NCBI GenBank assembly: GCA_913061475.1
Contig: CAJXUN010000001.1
Location: 1 to 64,000, forward strand
From: an uncultured Colwellia sp.
GTDB lineage: Bacteria > Pseudomonadota > Gammaproteobacteria > Enterobacterales > Alteromonadaceae
Length of the DNA stretch: 64,000 nucleotides
Direction: 5' to 3'
Under the pieces are notes generated by a model that saw only the letters and a program-made list of their open reading frames with translations, was not told where the DNA came from and ran no database searches. This document shows, in pieces, positions 1 to 6,866 of the stretch. The position numbers and the translations under genes were made by a program. Positions within the stretch are counted from its first letter, which is position 1, and every line of letters starts with the position of its first letter.

Positions 1-47
1 TTTTACTAACCCACGAATTTGGAGGCTAGCACCTCGTGGGAGTCATT
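1..47 (-). mobile_element. Terminal fragment of an IS110/IS1111-type element (cut by window edge)
   Basis: This stretch closely matches the right end of the complete insertion sequence further on (5889-5937). Both carry the CCCACGA / TCGTGGG inverted pair around a GGAGGCTAGC core, followed by GAGTCATTATGTCTATA. The left part of this element lies outside the window, so most of a second, related copy probably precedes base 1. Orientation is inferred from the complete copy, whose transposase runs on the minus strand. Confidence 0.65.
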
Positions 48-329
48 ATGTCTATAACTAAAGGCATATTCATCAAGTATTTCGCTAAACGTAGGCTAGT
101 AAGTCATGTTAAAGAGCTTGCCATATATAATGACAAAGGAATTCATTGGAGGAGCCATGATAGCGCTCAAGTTGCTGCCGAGCGAAAAAGGCTAATAGAA
201 TTAATATTGGTACAATTACCAAAACTAGGTAATTCTGAATCAGCTATAAAGCTTAATGAAATAATCACAAGTGGCGCATTAGCCGAAGATGATGAAGGTC
301 AATATATAGACCTCGCAAAGTCAATTTAG
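48..329 (+). CDS. Cassette protein of unknown function, first visible cassette
   Basis: A 93-residue soluble protein, basic at the N-terminus (KYFAKRRLVSHVKEL) and acidic at the end. I do not recognise a family. The start at 48 is chosen because GGGAG at 38-42 gives a ribosome binding site; that site lies inside the adjoining IS end, so the insertion may supply the translation start. An in-frame GTG at 36 is the alternative. An attC site follows the stop by 3 bases, as expected for an integron cassette. Confidence 0.55.
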   Translation: MSITKGIFIKYFAKRRLVSHVKELAIYNDKGIHWRSHDSAQVAAERKRLIELILVQLPKLGNSESAIKLNEIITSGALAEDDEGQYIDLAKSI

Positions 330-332
330 TTA

Positions 333-424
333 TAACAAGTTGCTTAAACGGACACAAACAGCTGGCTGTGCTCGTTCCTCGCTATTTTAGCCAGCCATTT
401 TTAGCCGCTTAGCAAAGCGTTAGG
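333..424 (+). other. attC site 1 (intact)
   Basis: R'' TAACAAGT at 333 and R' GCGTTAGG at 417-424 bracket an imperfect palindrome with central arms AGCTGGCT / AGCCAGC. This is the VCR-like architecture of a chromosomal integron. The terminal TTAGG doubles as a Shine-Dalgarno sequence for the next cassette. Confidence 0.85.
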
Positions 425-429
425 TGAAT

Positions 430-888
430 ATGCGTTTAACTCGACCATCTGATGAAAACTTTATTGAATTGATGTCTTGGTTTTCGAACGAAGATGAATT
501 AAGTATTTGGTCTGGCCCAAATTTTAGATATCCATTTGATTTAAGCACTTTTAAGAGTGACTTAAGCCTTGATACTTTGAAATCATTTTCGTTAACTTCT
601 AACGAAGGTGATTTATTGGCATTTGGACAATATTATTTAAGACTTGGTATTTGCCACCTTGGAAGGTTAATTGTTAATCCTAATTTTCGTGGGCAAGGTA
701 TTGCTTCCCATTTAATAAACCAATTGAGTGCTTTGGGTAAATCGGATTTAAGAACTGACTCATGTTCACTATTTGTATTAGGGCACAATAAAAGTGCAAT
801 CAAAGCTTATACAAAACTTGGCTTTTCTATGGCTGATTATCCGGAAGAAATTCCACTGGAAAACTGTTTCTATATGGTACAAGTATAA
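430..888 (+). CDS. GNAT-family N-acetyltransferase (cassette gene)
   Basis: About 152 residues with a GNAT fold. The acetyl-CoA motif A reads LGRLIVNPNFRGQGIASHLI (R/Q-x-x-G-x-G/A type), followed by a C-terminal LGHNKSAIKAYTKLGF motif B. The family moves an acetyl group from acetyl-CoA to an amine; the substrate cannot be read from sequence. ATG at 430 is preferred over GTG at 424 because AGG at 422-424, supplied by the attC R' box, lies five bases upstream. The cassette is bounded by attC 1 and attC 2. GNAT enzymes are common integron cargo, including drug-modifying types, but nothing here points to a drug. Confidence 0.8.
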   Translation: MRLTRPSDENFIELMSWFSNEDELSIWSGPNFRYPFDLSTFKSDLSLDTLKSFSLTSNEGDLLAFGQYYLRLGICHLGRLIVNPNFRGQGIASHLINQLSALGKSDLRTDSCSLFVLGHNKSAIKAYTKLGFSMADYPEEIPLENCFYMVQV

Positions 889-895
889 ATTCACC

Positions 896-991
896 TAACA
901 AGAAATTAAACAAGGACAAAAAACAGTTGGTTTTTTCTCCTTCGTCGCTTATTTTAACCAACTATTTTTTGCCTGTTAATTGGGCGTTAGG
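896..991 (+). other. attC site 2 (intact)
   Basis: R'' TAACAAGA at 896 and R' GCGTTAGG at 984-991, with inner arms ACAGTTGG / CCAACTAT. The sequence is nearly the same as attC 5, showing the array-specific attC family. It contains the decamer GGGCGTTAGG (982-991), also present in the non-coding end of the IS element. Confidence 0.88.
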
Positions 992-1034
992 TATTTCTAT
1001 ATATTTCAACTAAATCTTTAAAAAGGAGTTTATT

Positions 1035-2471
1035 TTGAGGTTTAATTTAATAACACTTGTTCTCATGGTGGCAATGACAAACTTTCCTTTCTATGCATAC
1101 GGAAAAGAGGCTAAATCATTTCTCACTTCACTTAAAGCTCACTATCAAAGTACATCTTCTATTAAGGCCTTTTCATTAACTCATAGCTATCTAGGCCGAA
1201 GTGACCCTTATCAGTCATGGGATTTTCAAGCACCGACACGTTATAAAGCTTTTAAAATCACCGATATTGATACTAACAAGCAGCATTATTATCAAAATGT
1301 TGTTCATCACTATACTGGGGGGCTGTATTTTGATGAAGTGCATTTTCAAAACAATGAAGAAAGTTTGCGTTATGAACGTAATGGGATTTCTTTAGGCAAA
1401 AGTGCAATTGAGCAGAACATGAATAGCTTTAATCGGTATACAAACCTCACGTTAATGAACTTGGACTTCTTTGCTGTAAGGCCTTTGTTAGGTGAGTCGG
1501 ATATTGATGGAAAAATAGAATACCAGCAAGGTGAAACGACAGGAACGGTAACGTTAATTCATCGCCCTTCCGAACAAAAAACAATGGAGTATGTATTTAT
1601 CGCTAAGCCTTTGCGGTTAATATCAATTAATAATAAAAGTAGAAAGCGAATTTATCTTTATAGCGAGTATAGGCACAGTAATGGCTATTACTTTGCCCAT
1701 TCACTTGTTAAGAAATACAATGGAGATAGTATTCCCAGTTTTATTACTCGAATAGAAAAATTTGAAGAAATAGAACAAATTGAACCAGAAAAGTTAATGC
1801 TACCGAGTGGTTACTACAAAGTAACGCATGACAAAAAATCAGCCTTAACGACTAAACTGATCGCAAATAATCTCTATCTATTGACCGATAACTCATCCAT
1901 AAGAAATATTCTGTTTAAAATAAACAATAACGAAATTACGGTGTTTGGCGTATCAAGAAATAGTAAATCTTCCAAACAAGTTATCGACACTATTAAGCAA
2001 CGATTCCCCAATAAAGAAATAACGGCGGTTTTTGTTACTCACCCTTATAGCGACCATATTTCAGGACTATTGCCTTATATAAAACAAGAGGTAAAAATAT
2101 ACGCAGACGCTTATACAATAAATGCCATAAAAACTTTTCCTCGTTTTTCTGAGGTAATTCAAAAGTTCAATTTTGAAACAATTGCAAATGGACAAGTTAT
2201 TGATGATGTGCGCTTTTATGTTTTAGAAAACGCTCGCTCGAAACGACAAAGTTTCGCCTATTTTGAACAAGGTGGGATTATATTTCAAACTGACTTTTTA
2301 GAAGTTGCTTTCGATAACACTATCGCGAATATGTTGCCGAGTTACAGCAAAAAATTCATTGAATTTGTCAGAAATGAACAATTGAATGTTAATCGTATAG
2401 TTGGATTTCATCGAAATCATGATATATCACCAGAAATCATGAATAGATCTTATCAAACGAATACGATGTAA
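1035..2471 (+). CDS. Exported metallo-beta-lactamase-fold protein with altered metal motif (cassette gene)
   Basis: A 478-residue protein with an N-terminal signal peptide (hydrophobic residues 4-22, ending near AYG). A C-terminal metallo-beta-lactamase-like domain starts near 270. The metal motif reads HPYSDH at 336-341, so the second His of canonical HxHxDH is Tyr; a further HRNHD lies near the C-terminus. The first 260 residues resemble outer-membrane-lipoprotein-style beta sheet, but I cannot name the family. TTG at 1035 is chosen because AAGGAG at 1022-1027 sits at good distance. The cassette is unusually long and lies between attC 2 and attC 3. It may be a hydrolase or a metal-poor relative. 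Confidence 0.7.
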   Translation: MRFNLITLVLMVAMTNFPFYAYGKEAKSFLTSLKAHYQSTSSIKAFSLTHSYLGRSDPYQSWDFQAPTRYKAFKITDIDTNKQHYYQNVVHHYTGGLYFDEVHFQNNEESLRYERNGISLGKSAIEQNMNSFNRYTNLTLMNLDFFAVRPLLGESDIDGKIEYQQGETTGTVTLIHRPSEQKTMEYVFIAKPLRLISINNKSRKRIYLYSEYRHSNGYYFAHSLVKKYNGDSIPSFITRIEKFEEIEQIEPEKLMLPSGYYKVTHDKKSALTTKLIANNLYLLTDNSSIRNILFKINNNEITVFGVSRNSKSSKQVIDTIKQRFPNKEITAVFVTHPYSDHISGLLPYIKQEVKIYADAYTINAIKTFPRFSEVIQKFNFETIANGQVIDDVRFYVLENARSKRQSFAYFEQGGIIFQTDFLEVAFDNTIANMLPSYSKKFIEFVRNEQLNVNRIVGFHRNHDISPEIMNRSYQTNTM

Positions 2472-2487
2472 AGGTGATAAAAATACC

Positions 2488-2582
2488 TAACAAACTAATT
2501 AATAAGGACAAAAAACAGTTTGCTGTTTTCGTTCCTCAACATTTTAGCAAACAATTCTTTGCCCATTATTAGGGCGTTATAC
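2488..2582 (+). other. attC site 3 (intact)
   Basis: R'' TAACAAAC at 2488 and R' GCGTTATAC at 2574-2582. The central arms GTTTGCTG and TTAGCAAAC pair. It closes the metallo-beta-lactamase-fold cassette. Confidence 0.85.
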
Positions 2583-2609
2583 GTATTACATATCTCGAGG
2601 TGAATTCTA

Positions 2610-3110
2610 ATGAAGTGTCCTAGAACAGGAAGTCTATTAAAAACTATAAAGGTTGGTGGAATTGCCGTAGAAATATCTGAGGAATGTGGCGGTGTGTTTT
2701 TTGATAATTTAGAATTATCAAAATTTAAAAGTAGTAGTGATATTCGTGGTGAAGCACTAGCTAAACATCTAAAACAGTTCGATTCACATTTACTCAATGA
2801 GAACGAACGAATTAAGTGTCCTAAATGTACAGATATAGTGATGATGAGGCGTTATTACAGCCCTTTAAAAGTCATTGAAATTGATGAATGTCCGGGATGT
2901 GCTGGAATATGGTTAGATACTGGCGAATTAAGTAAAATTCAAAACAATGAATTATCCGGTGCTGAATTAGCCCGATTAAGAATGGAAATGATTGAACAAA
3001 CGACTCCCGCTAAGATTGAAGTCGCTCGGCATAAATATTCTAATTGGCATGGTCGTGATAGTCATTTAGGTAATTTATTTGATATCGCGTCATCAATTTT
3101 TGACCGTTGA
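2610..3110 (+). CDS. zf-TFIIB zinc-ribbon protein (cassette gene)
   Basis: A 166-residue protein with two tandem copies of the TFIIB-type zinc-ribbon module. The second copy is complete: CPKC (Cys70, Cys73), then CPGCAGIWLDTGEL (Cys94, Cys97). The first is degenerate: CPRTG and ECGGVFFDNLEL keep Cys3 and Cys26 but lose the partner cysteines. The C-terminal 50 residues are basic and unrecognised. The family is widespread in bacteria without an agreed role. The start is supported by GAGGTG at 2596-2601. It lies between attC 3 and attC 4. Confidence 0.8.
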   Translation: MKCPRTGSLLKTIKVGGIAVEISEECGGVFFDNLELSKFKSSSDIRGEALAKHLKQFDSHLLNENERIKCPKCTDIVMMRRYYSPLKVIEIDECPGCAGIWLDTGELSKIQNNELSGAELARLRMEMIEQTTPAKIEVARHKYSNWHGRDSHLGNLFDIASSIFDR

Positions 3111-3122
3111 TTAAAATACGTA

Positions 3123-3217
3123 TAACAAGCCATTAAACAGGGACAAAAAACAGCTGGTTTTGCTCCTGCGTCGCTAATTATAACCAGCTATTTTTAGCCC
3201 GTTAATGGGGCGTTAGG
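3123..3217 (+). other. attC site 4 (intact)
   Basis: R'' TAACAAGC at 3123 and R' GCGTTAGG at 3210-3217, with ACAGCTGGTT / AACCAGCT arms. It also contains GGGCGTTAGG (3208-3217). Confidence 0.88.
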
Positions 3218-3224
3218 TTACTAA

Positions 3225-3518
3225 ATGGGTACGGAGATCTTTTCATTCTTTTTGTTTATACCGATACTCTTTTATATTCTAAATATATTAGGCTTGCGGT
3301 CACCAATAAACAGAAGGAAAGCATTATATATATTAATCATCAACACACTATTCCTGTCTTACTTTTGTATTTCAGGTTTAATTGATGGATATTTTATGCA
3401 AAGCTTAATGTTTGCAAGTTTACTATTTGTTCCTTTTCAATTGGTTACATTAGCAATAACTTTGGTGTTACTTAAGTATTTACCTTCAAAATCAGAGAGT
3501 AGTGAAACAGTAACCTAA
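3225..3518 (+). CDS. Small membrane protein of unknown function (cassette gene)
   Basis: A 97-residue protein with three likely membrane segments: roughly residues 4-24, 33-52 and 58-87. The first loop is basic (RSPINRRK), suggesting a cytoplasmic loop. I recognise no family. There is no Shine-Dalgarno, and only 7 bases separate the attC 4 R' box from the ATG. Translation may therefore be weak or coupled. The stop overlaps the start of attC 5, as is usual for compact cassettes. Confidence 0.6.
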   Translation: MGTEIFSFFLFIPILFYILNILGLRSPINRRKALYILIINTLFLSYFCISGLIDGYFMQSLMFASLLFVPFQLVTLAITLVLLKYLPSKSESSETVT

Positions 3519-3614
3519 CAAGAAATTAAACAAGGACAAAAAACAGTTGGCTTTTTGTTCACTACGTTCACTTATTTTAGCCAACAATTTTTTGCCTGTT
3601 AATTGGGCGTTATG
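3516..3614 (+). other. attC site 5 (intact)
   Basis: R'' TAACAAGA at 3516 and R' GCGTTATG at 3607-3614, with ACAGTTGGCT / AGCCAACAA arms. It is almost the same as attC 2 outside the loop. Confidence 0.88.
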
Positions 3615-3699
3615 TTTATTTAAAATTTTATTTGCAGATTCAATTAATATTTTGAATTTTAGGTTTTTTGATTGTTAAATTTCGTTAGTTTATGTACCT

Positions 3700-3727
3700 T
3701 TGACTTCCATATTTATAAATTTACTAA
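3700..3727 (+). promoter_or_regulatory. Candidate promoter of the prepilin cassette
   Basis: TTGACT at 3700-3705 and TACTAA at 3722-3727 are 16 bases apart, in an unusually long 126-bp leader between attC 5 and the prepilin start. Most cassettes rely on an upstream promoter, so a private promoter is plausible. The transcript would have a very short leader, and no Shine-Dalgarno is visible before the ATG. Confidence 0.4.
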
Positions 3728-3740
3728 TATATTACAATAA

Positions 3741-4253
3741 ATGAATAAAAATCTAGGTTTCACTTTAATTGAATTAATAGTTGTAATAGTAATACTTGGT
3801 ATTTTGGCTGTTACTGCTTTGCCTAAGTTTATTAATTTAACTGACTCAGCTTTACAAGCTAAAGTTGAGGCTAATGCCGGTGCTTTACGCTCAGGAGTGA
3901 AACTTGCAAATTTGAAATGGCGTGCTGCAGGTTCGCCACAAGCTTTTAGTAAACGTGATAATATTCAATTATACGGTAGCACTACTTCTGGTCAAATTGA
4001 TATAAATCCTCAAGGTTTCCCCGCACAAAGTTATCCAGGCAGTGACGTTATCATTTCAACCGATAACGATGACGATTGCTTATCTTTATGGCAAGCTCTA
4101 ATCGAAAATGGAAGTATTAATGCTGCAGTTGATGATTCTACTGAATTTATGGTTAACTACGAAAACAATAACACTTGCTCATACAAACTAACTGAGAATG
4201 TTAATTTTGGCTTTATCTATAACGCTCTTACAGGCGAAGTTATAATACTTTAA
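3741..4253 (+). CDS. Type IV prepilin-like protein, MSHA/pseudopilin type (cassette gene)
   Basis: A 170-residue prepilin. The type III signal is explicit: MNKNLG then FTLIELIVVIVILGILA, with cleavage expected after Gly6, Phe at +1 and Glu at +5. The hydrophobic helix is followed by a globular domain with two cysteines near the C-terminus (DDDCLSLW and NNTCSYKL), as in MshA-type pilins whose disulfide loop closes the end. It would be cleaved by a prepilin peptidase and assembled by a pilus or secretion machine encoded elsewhere; no such genes lie nearby. It is followed by attC 6. Confidence 0.85.
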   Translation: MNKNLGFTLIELIVVIVILGILAVTALPKFINLTDSALQAKVEANAGALRSGVKLANLKWRAAGSPQAFSKRDNIQLYGSTTSGQIDINPQGFPAQSYPGSDVIISTDNDDDCLSLWQALIENGSINAAVDDSTEFMVNYENNNTCSYKLTENVNFGFIYNALTGEVIIL

Positions 4254-4282
4254 CTCTACACTAAATGGAGTAACAATAAACA

Positions 4283-4376
4283 TAACAAGGCATTCAAGCA
4301 GGACTTTTAACAGTTGGCTAGGCTCCGCTTCGCTTCACATTATAGCCAACAATTAAAAGCCTCTTAATGAGGCGTT
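4283..4376 (+). other. attC site 6, interrupted at R' by the IS element
   Basis: R'' TAACAAGG at 4283 and inner arms CAGTTGGCTA / TAGCCAACA are intact. The R' box ends after GCGTT at 4372-4376, where the usual AGG or ATG is replaced by GGTATGACTCCCC of the IS end. The remainder of the core (ATGTC) appears on the far side of the element at about 5936. Confidence 0.75.
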
Positions 4377-4458
4377 GGTATGACTCCCCACGTCAACTTA
4401 AAAAACACGGATCCCTGCTCAATAATTACAGAGCCATAATTTTCATTTTTAAATAAAA

Positions 4459-4675
4459 TGAGTTAACGCATAGATGAAGCAAGTAAATTCGTCGGTTATC
4501 ATGCTGATATTCGTGGATTATTAACCTGTTGGCTAACAGCGCCTACCTTACTTATTCCGTCGTGACACCTATTCTCAGTCTATGCTCGTGGTTCAATTAT
4601 GCGTCAGCATAATTGCCATCCTAACGCCCTCGGTTGTTGTGCCACACCCGATGCTTGACCCATTGCGTTAACTCA
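4459..4675 (-). ncRNA. Candidate bridge/seek RNA in the 3' end of the IS
   Basis: A perfect 12-bp inverted repeat, TGAGTTAACGCA at 4459-4470 and its complement at 4664-4675, encloses about 193 bases downstream of the transposase stop. Inside is a perfect 9-bp hairpin with a four-base loop (4594-4602 / 4607-4615) and a shorter CTGTT / AACAG hairpin (4526-4539). On the minus strand, 4629-4620 reads GGGCGTTAGG, exactly the R' region of attC 2 and attC 4. IS1111-group elements are known to encode a structured guide RNA here; that this is one is inference. Transcript ends and the donor-binding segment are not resolved. Confidence 0.5.
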
Positions 4676-4685
4676 ATACTTTTAC

Positions 4686-5840
4686 TCATGCAGGTAACCT
4701 TGAAATGCGTGTACGAGGATCAACTTGGGTGATCACAACTTCTCGTGATATTGCCCAAATATAAGCGATCATTTCTCGGGCTATCGCGGTAACCACGACA
4801 TTTCGGTGCTTCCCTTTTTGCATGAGACGTTGATACCTGCGGCATAACCTAAGTTGTGCTTGCCATGCAATATCAACGATTTCTTTACTCAGCCCTTCTT
4901 GCCTTTTTTGCAGCTCGGTGGAAATGTTAGCTTTGTGTTTGTAGGTTTGAGCGCCTTCAATCAATAGTCGTCTTGCTCTACCATTACCACATTTAGTGAT
5001 TTTTCCTAACCGCCGTGTTTCTCCACTAGAGCTTTCACTGGGCACTAACCCTAGGTAGGCCATTAATTTTCTGGGATGATCAAAACGTCGTAGATCCCCT
5101 AATTCAGCAATAGTCCCTACAGCCACTAATAAGCGAACGCCTCGCATAGCTTGTATGGCTTTTACCACAGGATAATATCGCCATTGTTTGACTTGATGTT
5201 CAAGTTCATTCACCAAGCGAGTGACTCGTTTCATTCGTTCAGTGATGGTTTGTATCATTTCTTGTAAAACAATTTGTTGGCTTGGGTGGGGCAGTACTAA
5301 TTCAGTTAACCAACGTAAGTGTTGGTTTGACCAATTATCTTTGACGGTGCAGGTAATGTTGTTCCGTAGAAACAAACCTTTGAGCTGATATTTAGCATCT
5401 TTTAAATCTTTCATAGCCGTTTCACGAGCGCGAGATAAATCCCGAATGGCTTCATCTTCGGCTTCAGGGACATAAATAGCGGTGAGGGTTTCGGCTTTAA
5501 ATAGTAGAGCCAGTTTTGCGGCATCACGCTTATCCGTTTTGACTCTATCACCTGATTTTTTAGGAATAAGTGAGGGAGCCACGATATAACAGCAATGTCC
5601 AAGGCTTGTTAACAGTCGATAAATCCAATAACCGCATGGTCCAGCTTCATAAATAAAATGTAATGTAGCCTTTGGGTACTGTGATTGTAGTTGCCGAGCG
5701 AGTTTTATAAAGGCTGATTTGTTGGTATTTATCTTCCCTAATGATTTTGGTTTAGCACCCCGTTCGTCTTTTAAAACAGCGAGTTGTGTAAATGTTTTAT
5801 GGGTATCTAATCCGATAAAAATTATGCTATTGTTATTCAT
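4686..5840 (-). CDS. IS110-family transposase (DEDD recombinase)
   Basis: A 384-residue protein of the usual length for the family. The N-terminal DEDD (RuvC-like) domain shows Asp12 (IGLDTHK), Glu65 (YEAG) and Asp103/Asp106 (KTDKRDAAKLA). A coiled central region follows (about 190-225), then the Transposase_20 domain with the serine-rich GLVPSESSSGETRR at 265-277, holding the catalytic serine. It works with a guide RNA to insert without the usual target duplication. The frame is intact, so the element may be active. ATG at 5840 leaves a short 5' non-coding end. Confidence 0.93.
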   Translation of the reverse strand: MNNNSIIFIGLDTHKTFTQLAVLKDERGAKPKSLGKINTNKSAFIKLARQLQSQYPKATLHFIYEAGPCGYWIYRLLTSLGHCCYIVAPSLIPKKSGDRVKTDKRDAAKLALLFKAETLTAIYVPEAEDEAIRDLSRARETAMKDLKDAKYQLKGLFLRNNITCTVKDNWSNQHLRWLTELVLPHPSQQIVLQEMIQTITERMKRVTRLVNELEHQVKQWRYYPVVKAIQAMRGVRLLVAVGTIAELGDLRRFDHPRKLMAYLGLVPSESSSGETRRLGKITKCGNGRARRLLIEGAQTYKHKANISTELQKRQEGLSKEIVDIAWQAQLRLCRRYQRLMQKGKHRNVVVTAIAREMIAYIWAISREVVITQVDPRTRISRLPA

Positions 5841-5963
5841 GCTAGCCTCCGCTTTAGTTATTTAACAAACTAATTATGGCTCTGTCTTTTTAAGTTAACC
5901 CACGATCTTGGAGGCTAGCCTCGTGGGGAGTCATTATGTCTATACGTTTCGGGATAATTGACT

Positions 5964-6251
5964 GTGAATGATGTTGAACGTGAAAAATTAATAAAAACTA
6001 GCTGGGAGTTACATAACCTGATAGAAACTAACTATCTCTCACATCCGGCAACTAGAGGCGATAAAGAATGGCTTGAGAAACAGCGTGTTCTTTTAGCTGA
6101 CATGGCTATCCATTTGTTACAAACAGCAATGAACCCTGGAAATATTGAACTTGATAAGCTAAAAAATAATCTTCATTCAATTTTAACTATCTCAGATGAA
6201 TTTTTGCCAAACGCAGAGCTAAAAAAGGCAACTGAGAAGCTTTACGAATAA
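5964..6251 (+). CDS. Cassette protein of unknown function, 5' end altered by the IS
   Basis: About 95 residues, helical and charged (VEREKLIKTSWELHNLIE, then ELKKATEKLYE). I recognise no family. GTG at 5964 and TTG at 5958 are possible starts; neither has a good ribosome site. Upstream, the IS end supplies GGGGAG and an ATG at 5936 that opens an 11-codon frame ending at 5971, overlapping this gene in another phase. The original start may have been lost or shifted by the insertion, or the short frame may couple translation. Confidence 0.5.
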   Translation: MNDVEREKLIKTSWELHNLIETNYLSHPATRGDKEWLEKQRVLLADMAIHLLQTAMNPGNIELDKLKNNLHSILTISDEFLPNAELKKATEKLYE

Positions 6252-6254
6252 ACG

Positions 6255-6353
6255 TATACAAGTCATTGCAAAGGACAAAAAAATAGTTGATTTTTGCTCC
6301 TGCGTCACTTATTTTCACCAATAACTTTTTTTCTTCTTAATGATACGTTATGT
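6255..6353 (+). other. attC site 7 (degenerate)
   Basis: R'' has drifted to TATACAAGT and R' to ACGTTATG. The arms (AATAGTTGA / TCACCAATAAC) still pair partly. GCGTT is lost at one position, so recombination is expected to be weaker than at attC 1-5. Confidence 0.65.
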
Positions 6354-6372
6354 GCATTAGATTAGGTGATAT

Positions 6373-6714
6373 ATGAAAAAGTGGCTTATAGAATCAGAGG
6401 AATCACTTTGTAAAGCAATGGAAGCCCTAAAAAGTGGTGAAATCCCTAAAGAAAATCTATATAAATTAGCTCCTTTATTTTATTCAGAAAAACAAAAAAC
6501 AAACAATGAATCGCTGATTCAAGAAATGTGCGATGTAAACGATCAACAAATTGAACACGATTGTTCTTGTGATCCAGACTCAATTAAACGATATAAATTT
6601 AATTACGTGTCTTCATACTTATATTGTTATGTTGTCGCAGGAAAAATAGATGACTTCAAATATGACAATGTCATGGATTACGTAAATTCTAATATGGATC
6701 TATTTTCTGATTAG
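6373..6714 (+). CDS. Hypothetical cassette protein
   Basis: 113 residues, acidic and helical, with a KSGEIPKENLYKLAPLFYSEK segment and a CDCD-like cysteine patch (HDCSCDPDS) at 57-65. No family is recognised. AGGTGATAT immediately before the ATG is a reasonable ribosome site, partly formed by the cassette leader. It sits between degenerate attC 7 and 8. Confidence 0.55.
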   Translation: MKKWLIESEESLCKAMEALKSGEIPKENLYKLAPLFYSEKQKTNNESLIQEMCDVNDQQIEHDCSCDPDSIKRYKFNYVSSYLYCYVVAGKIDDFKYDNVMDYVNSNMDLFSD

Positions 6715-6754
6715 GGTAGCACTAAAAAGCACTTAGTATATGAATTCGGCTTTT

Positions 6755-6850
6755 TATACAAGGTATTCAAAGGGACAAAAAACAGTTAGCTTTTTGTTCA
6801 CTACGCTCACTTATTTTAGCCAACAGTTATTTGCCTCTTAATTGGGTATT
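6755..6850 (+). other. attC site 8 (degenerate)
   Basis: R'' reads TATACAAGG; arms ACAGTTAGCT / AGCCAACAG are visible. R' has decayed to GGGTATTTGG, so the conserved GTT triplet is gone and the site is probably dead. Confidence 0.6.
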
Positions 6851-6866
6851 TGGCGTACTGGATGTT

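Larger units (their letters stand above)
4377..5935 (-). mobile_element. IS110-family insertion sequence (IS1111 type) in an attC site
   Basis: About 1.56 kb. The outer ends carry GACTCCCCACG (4382-4392) and its exact complement CGTGGGGAGTC (5922-5932). Further inside are related arms CAACTTAAAAA and TTTTTAAGTTAAC. The single transposase gene reads leftwards, leaving about 95 bases before it and about 310 after it. The long 3' non-coding end is the hallmark of the IS1111 group, where the guide RNA gene lies. The exact boundary is an inference: an uninterrupted core GCGTT + ATGTC would put the edges at 4377 and about 5935. IS1111-attC elements that target cassette attC sites are an established group. 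Confidence 0.75.

Noticed and set aside
2495-2797. Minus-strand frames running through attC sites and cassette genes (also 7115-7375)
   Set aside because: They arise from the palindromic attC sequences, which stay open on both strands; their products share the same attC-encoded start and no independent signal.
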